From Prorocentrum cordatum (taxonomy: Eukaryota; Sar; Dinophyceae; Prorocentrales; Prorocentraceae), in contig CAUYUJ010009757.1 of NCBI GenBank assembly GCA_963575745.1, forward strand, positions 1-32,500: a stretch of 32,500 nucleotides of DNA. The letters run 5' to 3'. The notes below the pieces were generated by a model. It was given only the letters and a program-made list of their open reading frames with translations. It was not told the origin of the DNA and ran no database searches. Below, piece by piece: positions 16,560 through 27,322 of the stretch (within the stretch, counting starts at the first letter, position 1; each line of letters starts with the position of its first letter). The translations under genes were made by a program, and so were the position numbers.

Positions 16560-16821
16560 CCTCCTCCTCGTCGTCCTCCTCCTCCTCCTCGTCCGCCCCC
16601 TCGTCCTCCTCCTCCTCCTCCTCCTCGTCCTCCTCGTCCTCCTCCTCCTCCTCGTCCTTCTCCTTCTCCTTCTCCTTCTCCTTCTCCTTCTCCTTCTCCT
16701 TCTCCTTCTCCTTCTCCTTCTCCTTCTCCTTCTCCTTCTCCTTCTCCTTCTCCTCTCCTCCTCCTCCTCATCCTCCTCCTCCTCCTCCTCCTCCTCCTCC
16801 TCCTCCTCCTCCTCCTCCTCT
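16560..16821. repeat. CTC/CTTCTC triplet-hexamer tract
   Basis: CCTCCTCGTC at the left, a long pure (TCCTTC)n hexamer array at about 16655-16752, then pure CTC triplets to 16821. It is a strong polypurine/polypyrimidine mirror tract. Confidence 0.9.
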
Positions 16822-17935
16822 ACTCCCTTGGGGGCGCACTTTTTGCTTCCGCCAGCTTCCGCCGATGAAGAAAAGGTGCTCCTCCTTCGACATCATCGAA
16901 GGCGGGCCCATGTTCTGGACCGCTCCACTCGCATGCGCGCGCGGGGACATCCGATGTGCCACGCGCCGGCGGCGTTCGGGGAGGGGCTGGACACAGGTGT
17001 TCGAGCTCCGCTGCGGTGAGTGCATTGGCTGAGGAGCCATCAGGTAAGGACCCCTATGGTCTGGAGGCCAGTGGAACCCCAATCTCATGGACTGGCCGTG
17101 GGTTTCACCGCCGCAGATGGAACCCTCAAGAGTCTGAATCCTCCTGGGCACACTCTGGCCATCGCTCGGACGTCCATTCCCTGTGTTTTTTTCGGTTTCG
17201 TGCGTGGTTTTTTCGCCAAATGATCAAGGATGCTCCTCGATGGTCCTCGCCGAAGGAAAACTGCACACGTCCGAGCGATGCCAAGCTATCCTCGCGCCTC
17301 GGTGGTGACCTAGATCTCCGAGGTGGTGCACAGCGGCCGAAACTTCTGCTGGCGACCCTGCGCGCAGTGGGAAGGGAGGATTTGAGGCCGGACGCAAGGA
17401 GCCAGAAGGTGAGGCTTTCTCCGTGCGCATACCACGCCAGGCGGACAAGCTGGCTCGGAGTCCAGAGAACTCGGCCTTCTGGCACGAATGTTGCCACGAG
17501 CTGCTCCAATTTCTCGATGCCCGACGCGCGTCGCCACAGTTCCCGTACCAAGGAGAGGATTACCAAAGGACGAGCTGCACGAGACGAGCTCTTCCGCCAT
17601 CTGGGGCGCCTGCCGCATGGCGGCATGGGGAGTCATTGCACCTGCGGCGGCACGCAGGGATACCAGCTTTCCAGACCGCCCTGCGACAGGCGCCCCCCCG
17701 TGGAGGAAGCAGCCGACAAGGCAAGGAAGGGGCCTGAAGGAGGGGAGCGGCTTTCGTTCGCTGGACGTCGGCACGGTGCGAGGCGCTCTTGGGTCGTGGG
17801 CTTGCCCTGCACGGGGATGGCCTCACATCATCACATCAGTCAGAACAGGAAGCAGGCTGTGGGCTCCGAAGACGGGCGACCAAAGCACAGAGTCGCGCAC
17901 CAGCGGGAAGGAGGAGGGAGGAGGAGGAAAGGATG
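16822..17935. other. Unique sequence, no confident gene; one weak minus-strand candidate
   Basis: This is the longest non-repetitive, mixed-composition stretch outside the retroelement. On the minus strand 17626-17126 a 166-codon frame contains a protein-like run of helix-forming residues (LVRELWRRASGIEKLEQLVA, then SQLVRLAWYAHGESLTFWLL). A plus-strand frame at 16956-17936 is longer but Arg/Ser/Gly-rich and less convincing. Neither matches a family I know. A decayed gene, an intron-containing gene or chance are all possible. Confidence 0.3.
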
Positions 17936-18265
17936 AGCAGAAGGAAGGATGAGGCGGGCAAGAGGAGAAAGGATGACAATCTGGGAGAGGAAGAGGGAAG
18001 AGGAGGACGGGGCAGTGAAGAAGTGGAGGAGGAAGAGGAGGACGGGGCAGTAGAGAGGGGGTCGGAGAAAGAGGGAAGGAGGATGGGAAAGAGGATGGAA
18101 GGGAAAATGAGCAGGAGAGAAAGGAGGAGGAGAAGGAGGAGGAGGAGAAGGAGGAGGAGGACGAGGAGGAGGAGGAGAAGATGAGGATGAGGATGAGGAT
18201 GAGAATGCTGCTGCTGCTGCTGCTGATGCTGCTGCTGATGATGATGATGATGTTGATGTTGATGT

Positions 18266-18351
<86 letters not shown>

Positions 18352-18420
18352 CTGATGTTGATGATGATGATGATGCTGAGGAGGAGGAGGAGGAGGAGGA
18401 GGAGGAGGAGGAGGAGGAAT
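17900..18420. repeat. GGAGGA purine tract and (GAT)n microsatellite
   Basis: GGAGGAAGAGG-type purine runs (17920-18180), then GCTGCT and a long (GAT)n run (about 18236-18376), then (GAG)n to 18418. Confidence 0.88.
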
Positions 18421-19659
18421 ACGTGCTTCGTTACAAGAAGGGGAGAAACGGAGGAGGAAGAATAATAAGATCAGAAGGGGGAGGAGGAGGGAGATGAGCC
18501 GTGAGCATGCGGAGCAAGCTGGTTAGACGGGGGAGCAAGTAGGGGGAGCAAGAAGGAGGCGGAGGAGGATGGGCTTCCCGCGCGACAGAGCGCCCCGAGC
18601 GGCTCCCAGAAGCCCGGACCGCCGGGAGTGCCCGTGCCCATGGACGACTGGGGCGCATTGGCTTCCCTTTCCCCATAGGAGGCCATTTCTCGTCAGACTC
18701 CGGCGAATTTCCTTGCACGAAGAGGGTGGGGGCGTGGCGAGGCCACAAAGCAAACCAGGACTTCGCCAAGCCGGGACTCACTCGTGCGTCTCTTCGGCCG
18801 CCCAGCGCTGCGTGAGATTGGCGGCGGCGGCGGGCGGGAGGGGGCGAAGTGCCATGCAAGAGAATTTGCAAAGGGGGGGCAAGTACCATGCAACGTATTG
18901 CCCCCGTCCCTCGAGGATTGCATGATGAATCTATTTGTTTTGGGGGGTTACGTCTGCTCAGTTTCAATAGTTGGTGCTGCACTTGGTGACTAGTGTACTG
19001 TTGCCATGATGCGTGTTGCGATTCATGTAAATAATTGATGATGATGATGGTGATCATGATGCTGATGATGATGATGGTCGCTCATCGCAAATGTTAGTAC
19101 TGTGTTGTTGGCCCTTTCCGGGCCTCCAAAGACCAAAGTCCCAAGTAGTAGCAACACTTACCACGCCCGCGACGGAAAGCTCCCGGTGTCAGCTCTTCGC
19201 CCCTGCCTCTGAGAAGGCATGAGAAGGCAGTCTGGCTACCTCAGTAATTGCCTCGTCCAAGTCGAACACACCCAAACGGCTACTTTGCAGAAGGCGGTTT
19301 GGTTTCGGGGCCGGGGGCGGCAATCAAAATCCCAAGAATATGCGTGGTGACCGCAATTTCTGAGCCGATCTAGCCTAGGCCAGGTGCACCGCTACTGTGA
19401 GGCCCGATGAATTGAGAGCTACCCGTGACAATGACTGCCCAGGCACTGCGGGGCCACCCAATTCCCAACGGCCCGCCCGGAACCACCTTCTCAGCCCCCT
19501 GAGGGTAACGGTTCGGACCGCTAGAAGCAACATTGGGAACGGACATATCCTTCCCCCTCACGTTTCTGAAGGTTCTGATGGACACGATACCTGGACCTTG
19601 CATCGCATTCTGCAGACGAGCTGCTGTGAAGGGATGAGACCTGGAATGGCCTCAACAAA
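18421..19659. other. No gene seen
   Basis: The stretch has a short duplication GTACCATGCAA-like (18850 and 18887), a second short GAT-rich run at 19036-19080, and otherwise unique sequence. Open frames lack recognisable domains. Confidence 0.4.
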
Positions 19660-20110
19660 AATCCCAAGAAGGGCCACAAGATGGCTCCATCCAAAACGGC
19701 TCAAGGGGGGCCAAGATGGCCCGCCCCAGGAGGGCCCCAAGAGGGCCACCGACGGATGCTACAACGGGCCCCACTGTTGTAGCATCCGTCGGGGGCCCTC
19801 TTTGGGGCATTTCTGCACCCTTCTGGCCCCCATTGGGGCAATCTTGGAAACGTCTTGAGCCTTCTTGGGGCCTTCTTGGGGCCCTCCTGGGCTGTTTTGG
19901 AAAGTACCAGGAAGGCCCTCGACGGATGCTACAACGGACCCCCCTGTTGCGGCATCCCTCTGGAGCCCTTTTGGGGCCTTTCGGGGACCCTTTTGCCCCC
20001 CCTTGGGATCGTTTTGGAGCCATCTTGGGGCCCTCCTGGGCCTCGTAGGGGCCCGTCCACGCCGTCTTGGAGGGCCCCTTACAGCCCCCCAACGGATGCT
20101 ACAACGGACC
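19660..20110 (+). repeat. 170-bp-period array with hairpins in GGCCC/CCAAGA sequence
   Basis: GGATGCTACAACGG recurs at 19754, 19924 and 20094, exactly 170 bp apart. In the first unit 19741-19765 and 19776-19800 are inverted with one mismatch in 25, around a 10-base loop GGGCCCCACT. The second and third units keep a decayed right arm (CTGTTGYGGCAT). The filler between hairpins is the same GGGGCC/CCAAGA material seen at 2.7 kb and 23-28 kb. Confidence 0.82.
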
Positions 20111-21400
20111 CCCTCTGTTGTGGCATAGCTCGGGATGGAAAATCGACGGGAAGCGGCCCATGGACTGGGCCTCGGCGGCGGGAAGGACGGGAAGCCGATG
20201 CCTGGCAAAAACGGGCCACGTATACACCGGCACTTTGCGGCGGGGGCACGGTGCACGTCGGGTGCGGGCGTCGAAGCTTTCCCTGGGCACCCCGGTCGGG
20301 TGCGTCACCTTGCCCCTCGGCAGAGTCGGGGGGACGGGAACCGCTGACATTTCTCACTGGCAGCGCCAGGGGGAACCAGTACACTACGTACAAGACGAGA
20401 GACGTAGACGTCGCCCCACAATCGACGTGAGCTCCACTAGGCCCAGAGCGCCCCACTACATCCCACGATGCGCCCAACGGTCGCCCCTCGGGCGCCGAAG
20501 AAAATATATACCGGAGAAGACCCACACCAGTTGTTCGAGCGAAGAGTGTAAAGACATCGCAATCACGCGGGGGTGTCCAATTCGACCCAAAATCAGTGGC
20601 AAGCAAATGTTTGGTTCGCATTGGGTACCGTCGAACCGACGACGACGATTACGACGACAACCGCAACGATGACGACGTGTGGGTCCGATTGGATATGGCA
20701 GCGGAACTCCGGGCTGCAGTTGAGATAAGGGTCGCCTGCGCATGTGGGACATTATCGCGTCAGCCTGCTTATTGCGGACATGGCTTGCATTGCGGGTACA
20801 GCTTGGCTGCAACAGTATTTGCTTGCACACCTCTGTGTAATTTTGGCAGCGCGCCTTATTTCAATTGCGATTGTCGCATGCGGCTTCTGTTACTGCTCCC
20901 CCGAAGCCCCTCTGCGCCCTTGGCCTGTTCCTGCTCCCCTCCATGACGTTTGCTATCCCCGTCCGCTGCTCGGCCCTGCCCCTTCCCCTCCCCCCCTCCA
21001 TTGTCCAATCCCCGTGCGCCTCCCGATTGCCCCTCGCGCGTTGCGCGGCGGCGACCGCCCCCCCCTCCCCCGCAGCTGCAAGGCTCGCCCTGCGCTCCTC
21101 CTCTCTTCCATTCGCGAAGCAGCGGCCTTGACTCTAGACCGACTTTGGTTAGCGGCATCGAGGCCCTAGCAAACCCGACAAGCAAGATCGCCCGCCTCGA
21201 ATGACGGGTGAAAGAAAACAATCAACAACAACCCAACATTAATGTTGATGTTTTGGAAATCCGCGCAGCAAACTAATCCACATGCCCAAGACGTGCTTTT
21301 ATATCTGTCCGACCAAGGCACTGGCCTCTGCGCCAACCGCCGTACGAGGCAGTTCCAAGCATGCCCAACATATTCGCAAAACGGTGTGGACACTCCCCCC
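20111..21400. other. No gene seen
   Basis: Unique GC-rich sequence with a short GACGAC run at 20637-20675 and a CCCCTCC-rich part at 20960-21070. I find no conserved domain on either strand. Confidence 0.4.
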
Positions 21401-21705
21401 TTCTCCTCCTTTTCATCCTCTCTCCCTCCTCCTTGCCCTCCATTTCACGCTCCTCCTCCTCCTCCTTCTCCACCTCCGTCCTCCTCTTTCTTCTCCTCCT
21501 CATTCTCCTCCTCTTCCTGTCATCCTTCTCCATTATACATCCTCCATCCTCCTCGTTCCTCCGCCTCTTTCTTCCTCCGACGTCGGTGGCGACAGCGACG
21601 ACGACGACGACAGCCGAGCCCTCGCCAAGGAGGACGGGGACGTCGGGAGCTAGGGAAACGGAGGTACGGAGGAGGAGGAGAAGGGGGAGGAGGAGGAGGA
21701 GCACT
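21400..21705. repeat. Polypyrimidine CTCCTC tract, then GAC/GGAGGA tract
   Basis: CTCCTCCTTC-type runs to about 21570, then CGACGACGAC and GGAGGAGGAGA runs. Low complexity on both strands. Confidence 0.8.
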
Positions 21706-21779
21706 GTCAGTATGTATAAGCCAGCGTGGGCCCCACACGATATGTTTCTAGCAATCCATATTCTGCAATCTGTATGTGG

Positions 21780-21895
21780 TAATTGATGTGGTCCAATCTA
21801 TTTGTTGCAATCTAGCTTGCGCAATCTATCTTGCACAATCTACGTGGTGCAATCTGGTTTGTGCAATCTATGTGGTGCAATCAATCACTTGCTCA
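21780..21895 (+). repeat. GTGCAATCTA tandem repeat, locus 1
   Basis: Eight to nine units of 13 to 15 bases around GTGGTGCAATCTATGT, with variants TTGCAATCTA and GCGCAATCTA. It is followed by CCCACCCGCAACTTG, which also follows the other copies of the long repeat. Confidence 0.8.
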
Positions 21896-22004
21896 ACTTG
21901 AAACTGTCCTCTCCACTGCTCGTACAAGCATCCCACCCTCCCACCCGCAACTTGATCGCAGGACCTCTTAAGACCGTGGCGGTGCGTACCAAATGGCACT
22001 TGGC

Positions 22005-22565
22005 AACGACACCGACGCCGACGACGACAGCGACGACGACGACGACGACGCCGCCGACAACGACTACAACGACACCGATGATGTCTCCAACGACTTCGGC
22101 GACGACGACAACGACGACGACGCCGACGACGACACCGACGACGACGACGATGGCAACGATGACAACGCCGACGACGACGACGCCGACGACGACACCGACG
22201 ACGACGAAGACGAAGACGACGATGTCGCCAACGAAGACGACGACGACGAGGGAGGAGGTAGGACGACGACGGCGACAACGACGACAACGACGATGGAGGA
22301 GGGAGGACGGCGGCGACGACGACGACGACAACGACGAGGGAGGAGGGAAGACGACGACGACGATTGCGACGAAATAGGAGGGACAACGACGAAACGCCGA
22401 CGAAGACGACGGGGGAGGAAGGACGACCACGGCGACAAGGACGACGGAAACGACGACGACGCCAAGACGACGACGACGACGACGACGAGGAAAGACAGAT
22501 GACGACGACGGCGACAACGACGACGACGAGGGAGGAGGGAGGACGGCGACGACGACGACGACGAC
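22005..22565. repeat. (GAC)n/(ACG)n triplet domain with GGGAGGA interruptions
   Basis: More than 500 bases of ACGACG-type triplets mixed with GAGGGAGGAGG and AAGACGA. All frames stay open and predict poly-Thr, poly-Asp or poly-Arg, which I treat as artefacts of the repeat. Confidence 0.88.
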
Positions 22566-23584
22566 ACAAGAGCGCGCGCGCACGTTTTTGATGAACATCC
22601 GTGTTGTGAAACCCTGTTTTTCTGGGGGGGGACACTTGAATTTTGAAATCCTTCCGAAACCGAAGGTTTTTAAAAGGATTCGGGCATGTGCGCGCGACGA
22701 GGCGCGCGTGTGCACTTCGTCCTTTTTTTGCAGCATATTCTTGCCACTTAATGATTTTTGATAAACGAATGCGCGCGCACAATTTGAGTTGCAAAGGGTG
22801 GCGGGGGGAACCGATACCGGTTTGGCTGGGATAATATGTTCTCACAAGTAGGATGGACATTGGGTCAGGATCCGATGTGTTCTACATTGGTTCTCGGGGA
22901 TCTTTAACCCCGGGGGGGGGTGGCAGAACCTATTTCTTTTTTCAGAATGGAGAACTCACTTGCCGACATTGAAATTGTCAATTCTACTGCTCGCGCAATC
23001 ATCCCATCCACCCACCCGCAACTTGGTTTGCAAAACCTATGCGGGAGCGATTGCGATGAGGGCTGGGCGTTGGCTGGTGCATCTCTGCGGCCACGCTAGC
23101 CCGCGCATGCTCGCGCGCGCAGCAGCCAGCTAGTTTGGCGCGACCGACGCGAAAGCGGTGGCGCTGACCGTTCGGCACATCCCAGCGGGCACTTCAGTGC
23201 GAGTCGGCGACTTGGGCGGGCGCGGTATCATGGCAACGTCGACAACAGTAGACACGATGATGATAGCAGCGATGCTGGCGACGATGCTGGCAGCGACGAC
23301 GACGGTGGCGGCGTCTTCGCGTCGGTGATGAAGGTTGTGGTGGGAATTCGGCATGCGCGCGCGGCAGACGCGCGGGAGTGGCCCGCATTGTATTACTCGA
23401 CGCGGATCGTGCCGCCCCAGCGCGCGCGCAAAGGCGTTCGAACGATTTCGACATGCGCGCGCGAAGCCCGTGTGGTAGCATCTTATAACCAGGTTACATG
23501 TTCTTGGTCTTCTTAAGCATTCGCAAGAACGTGCGCGTTTTTTTTCGTTGTTGAAAACCCGTGATGCGAAAACTCTTTAAACAA
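22566..23584 (+). repeat. Long dispersed/tandem repeat, copy 1
   Basis: Starts with AGAGCGCGCGCGCACGTTTTT. It continues through GAAATCCTTCCGAAACCGAA, a CGCGCGCGACGA..GTGCACTTCGTC block, GATTTTTGATAAACGA, ACCGATACCGG, CCGCAACTTGGTTTGCAAA, GCGTTGGCTGGTGCATCTCT and GGCGCGACCGACGCG, and ends with GACGCGGATCGTGCC and AAAACTCTTTAAACAA. Copy 2 at 24442 follows the same order. No credible protein is encoded, and it may be a decayed non-LTR or DNA element. Confidence 0.75.
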
Positions 23585-24438
23585 TTCGCCGGCCCAACGG
23601 GCCAGAGGCGTGCTAAGATCTCCGGTAACTGGTTAAGAATTCTCTAGTTCGCGCGCGCGGGGCGGCCCCTGGGGGTCCCCGGACGAAAAGTACCCCGGCA
23701 AGGTCCTGAGAGAGTCCCGAGAGGAGTCCCCCAGAGCGCTCCAGGAGCGCTCCATGAGCGCACCAACAGGGCTCCGAGACGTCCCCGAGAGCCCCAAGAA
23801 AGGCCAAGAGGCCCCCAAGAGGCCCCCAAGATGGTACACGAGGGGTCCGACATGCCACAAGATCGCTCCAAGACGCCCAAGATAGCCCCCAGACGCCCCA
23901 AGAGGCCTCCAGAGCACTCCCAAGAGGGCCCCCGGAGGCAAAATTCATTGTTTTTCCTTAGGTTTTTGAAAGATTTTGGAGCTTCCACCTTTTCGGTTCC
24001 CGACGCCCCAAGACGGCCCCAGAGGCCCCCAAGATCGCCCCAAGAGGGCCCAAGAGGCCCCCAAGAGGGCCCCAAGATGGCCCAAGAGGGCTCGAAGACG
24101 GCCCAAGAAGCCTCCAAGACGGTCCAAGAGGGCCCCAAGAACACCCCAAAGGGGCCCCAGAGAGGGATCACGAAACAAAATTTCGCGCCCTCGGCCCTAA
24201 GAAGCCCCTACGAGGCCCCAAGAGGCCCCTAAGAGGCCCCAAGAGGCCCCCACGAGGCCCTCAGGAGGCCCCCAAGAGTCCCCCAAGCGGCCCCAGGAGG
24301 CCCCCCAAATGCCCCCCCGAGCGCCCCAGGAGTCCCCCAAGCGGCCCCAGGAACCCCCAAAGCGCAGCATTGACACCAGGCCCTCGGGCAAACGGCAGAC
24401 ATGAGACCGTATGGGCCGGCGGAATGAGCGAAGCGATT
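23585..24438 (+). mobile_element. MITE-like insertion, copy Z
   Basis: An 854-bp unit from TTCGCCGGCCCAACGGGCC to GGCGGAATGAGCGAAGCGATT, flanked by the 3-bp duplication CAA (23582-23584 and 24439-24441). CCAAGA/GGCCC arrays fill both halves around a conserved AT-richer core (about 23940-24000). A CGCCGGCCCA (23587-23596) and its complement (24412-24421) form a short subterminal inverted repeat. No transposase is encoded. The sequence on either side joins into a continuous copy of the long repeat if the insert is removed. Confidence 0.72.
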
Positions 24439-24784
24439 CAATAAAGAACGTGTTTCTTGAACACTCGTTTCTGAAATCCGTCCGAAACCGAAGGTTGTTG
24501 AAAGATTTCGGCATGCGCGCGCGATGACGCGCGCGTGTGCACTTCGTCACATCTGTTGCAAGGGATTCTTGCCAACTTATGATTTTTGACAAACGAGTGC
24601 GCGCGCATACCATTTTTTCAAAGGAACCGAAGGGGGACCGATACCGGCCTGGCTGGGATAGTACGGATTCACAGGTTGGGTGGACATTGGGTCCGAATCA
24701 TGTGTTTTGTATATGTTAGCGGGGAAGTGTTAAGTCTGGGGGGGAGGGTGGTAGAACCGATTTCCTTTATAGCAAGGAGAATAT

Positions 24785-24862
24785 ATGTTGAACAACCTGT
24801 GTGGGGCACTCAATCTTGTGCAAATTATGTGGGCGAGTCCATGTGGTGCAATTGATTTCTAC
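24785..24862 (+). repeat. GTGCAATCTA-like repeat, locus 2
   Basis: Degenerate units such as GGGGCACTCAATCTTGTGCA and ATGTGGTGCAATTGA. It occupies the same position inside the long repeat as locus 1 does before its CCGCAACTTG block. Confidence 0.6.
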
Positions 24863-25331
24863 AAACGGGTTGACACATTCCGTGCTCTTGCAAACATCCC
24901 ACTCACACACCCGCAACTTGGTTTGCAAACCCGTGCGGCGGCGATTGCGATGAGTGCTTGGCGTTGGCTGGTGCATCTCTGCGGCCGCGCTGGCCCGCGC
25001 CTGCTCGCGCGCGCAGCGGCCATCTAGTTTGGCGCGACCGACGCGGCCGCGGTGGCGCTGACCGCTGGGCATTTCCCAGCGGACAATTCAGCGCGAGTCG
25101 GCGACTTGGATGGGCGCGGTATTATGGCGACGCCGACGACGGTAGACACGATTATGGGAGTAGCGATGGTGACGAAAATGGCGATGACGAAGGCAAGGCC
25201 AATGACGGCGCCGATGTTGATCACGCCCGCCGATAACGATGACGATGTCTTCGCGTCGGCGATGGAAGGTTTCTGAAGGAGTTCGACGTGCGCGAGCGGC
25301 CGATGTGCGCGATTGGTCCGTGGTATTATTT

Positions 25332-26245
25332 AATCGCTTCGCTCATTCCGCCGCTCTATATTGCCTCGCCGCAGTCGTTTGTCGGGGTGTTGTTGTCAAT
25401 GCGGTGCGGTTGGGCGGCTGCCATTTTGCGGAGGCGGTGGGTGACGGGTCAGAGGCCTCACGGATGTTGGTGGTGCTCTCGTGGTTGGCCTCTCAGGGGT
25501 CTTTGGGATGCTGTTTTTAAGCCCCTTGGGGGCCGCGTTGGGGCCTCTTGGGGGCCTCTTGGGGTGCCTCGTGGGGGCCCCTTGGGGCCTCTTGGGGGCC
25601 TGTTGGGGGCCTCCTAAGGGCCTCTTGGGGCTGAAGGCTGGACTTTTCGGTTCCTGGTCCCCTTCTTGGGCCCCCTTTTGGGCCGTTTTCGGAGTCTCTT
25701 GGGCCGTCTTTGGCGCCTCTTGGGCTGTCTTGGGGCCATCTTGGGCCGTCTTGGGGCCCTCTTGGGAGATTCGCGGGCCGTCTTGGGACGGCTTTGGAAG
25801 CCTCTTGGGCCGTCTTGGAGCGCTGGTAAGCCGAGAAGGCGAGAACGCCCCAAACCACCAGAAACTTAGGGGAAATCGATAATTTCTGCCTCTGTGGGCC
25901 CTCTTGGGAGGTCTCTTGGAGGCCGCTTGGGGCGTCTTGAAGGCGCTTGGGGCTGTCTGGAGGCAATCTCTAGCATCTTGGATCGGTCTTGGACTGTCTC
26001 GGACCATGTTGAGCTCTCTTGGAGGCCACTTGAATCGCTCCTGGAGCGCTCATGGGAGCCTGCTGGGACCTGGCTGGAACCTGCCCGGGACCTGCCCGGG
26101 ACTTGCCCAGGATCTTGCCGGGGCCTTGCCTGGACTTGCGGGGGTACTTTTCGTCCAGGGACTCCCAAAGGCGGCCCCGCGCGCGCGAACTAGAAATATT
26201 GTTGCCGGAGATCTTAGCACGCCCTTGGCCCGTTGGCCCGGCGAA
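25332..26245 (-). mobile_element. MITE-like insertion, copy X (opposite orientation)
   Basis: A 914-bp unit whose reverse complement starts TTCGCCGGGCCAACGGGCC and ends GAATGAGCGAAGCGATT, as in copy Z. It is flanked by the 3-bp duplication TTT (25329-25331 and 26246-26248). The interior again has GGGGCC/TCTTGG arrays around an AT-richer core (about 25830-25900). The paralogous site near 23395 in copy 1 of the long repeat lacks the insert. Confidence 0.75.
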
Positions 26246-26605
26246 TTTGACGCGGATCATGCCCTCCCCCAGCGCGCGCGCAAGGCCGTTCGAATGAGTT
26301 CCACATGCGGCGCGAGAGGCCCAGTTCGGCAGAATTTGATGGACCTGTTGGAAAACCTATGGTTTTCTTAGGAGTCCGCGCGAGCGCGGGCGCAGGATTT
26401 TTGTTTGAAAGCTGACGTTGCAAAACCTTGTGTCTTTATATGTTTTCGGGGCACTCGATCTTGAAGCCCATGGGAAACCAAAAAGGTTTTGCAAGGATTC
26501 CAGCATGCGCGCGCGACGACGCGTGCAAGAGCTTTCGAGCGATTTCGGCACGCGCGCGCGAGAGGCTAATTTGGGTGCATTCGATGCACGTGATAAAAAA
26601 CTGTT

Positions 26606-27322
26606 GTTTTCTTAAGAGTTCGCAGGAGCGCGGGCGCAAGTTTTTTGTAGTATTAAAACTCTTTGTTGCAAGACCATGTGTACGTTATATGTTTTCGTGG
26701 CGCTCGGTTTTAAAATCCTTACGATCCCCAGCTGTTTTAAAGGAATTTCGGCATGCGCGCGCCACGACGCGCGCGTGCACTTCGTCACATGTTTGGCAAG
26801 AAGGATTATTGTAAACATATGATTTCTTATAAACGAGAGCGAGCGCACAATATCTGTTATGTGTTCATATGTCGGATAGACGAGAGGTCAAGCTCGCATA
26901 TGAATTCGCGAGCGAAGCTAACAACATATGAGTAATGAGTATGGTGGTGGTGGTGGTATAAACCAATTTCTTTTCAGCGAAGAGAAGCCATGTTGTGCGG
27001 TCTATGTTGTGCAATCTACTCGGTGGTGCAAACTTTGCTGTGCAATCTATGTGGTGAAAGCTATGTGTAACGGTGTGTTGCTGTCAATGTGCTGCACACT
27101 AGGTGGTGCAATCTATATGTGTGAGTGTTGCAGTCTAGGTGGTGCACTCTATGTAGCGCAGTCTAATGGCGGCAACGAGCGGCGACGGGGCGGCGATGGC
27201 GACAACATTGCCGCCAGACAGGCACAAGCCCAGAAGACAGGCGGCGACGAGACGGCGATGGGGTGGCGACGGCGACGGCCGCCAGACCGGTGGACAATTC
27301 GTCCGTTTCCATAGAGGAGAAA
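26606..27322 (+). repeat. Long dispersed/tandem repeat, copy 3 (diverged)
   Basis: Begins CTTAAGAGTTCGCAGGAGCG and retains TTTTAAAATCCTTACGATCC, the CATGCGCGCGCCACGACGCG block, TGCACTTCGTCACA and TTATAAACGAGAGCGAGCGC. The GTGGTGCAATCTA tract follows at 26985-27165. The later blocks are replaced by a GGCGGCGACGGGG-rich stretch (27166-27300). Confidence 0.65.
26985..27165 (+). repeat. GTGCAATCTA tandem repeat, locus 3
   Basis: About ten irregular units of 13 to 20 bases around GGTGCAATCTATGT. It is the longest and most diverged of the three loci. Confidence 0.75.

Larger units (their letters stand above)
24442..26605 (+). repeat. Long dispersed/tandem repeat, copy 2 (interrupted by MITE-like copy X)
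   Basis: Parallels copy 1 block by block from GAAATCCGTCCGAAACCGAA to the GGTATTATTT edge at 25331, and resumes with TTTGACGCGGATCATGCC at 26246. In copy 1 the same two edges are contiguous near 23390-23410. From 26368 the unit TTCTTAGGAGTCCGCG..CGCGGGCGCA is repeated about 244 bp later at 26612. Confidence 0.75.

Noticed and set aside
16552-17019. Poly-Leu, poly-Ser and poly-Pro proteins
   Set aside because: Direct translations of CTC and CTTCTC microsatellites in three frames; not genes.
21868-22860. 330-codon Arg/Ser/Val-rich minus-strand frame
   Set aside because: It lies over the (GAC)n domain and continues into the long repeat; no mixed-composition domain is present.
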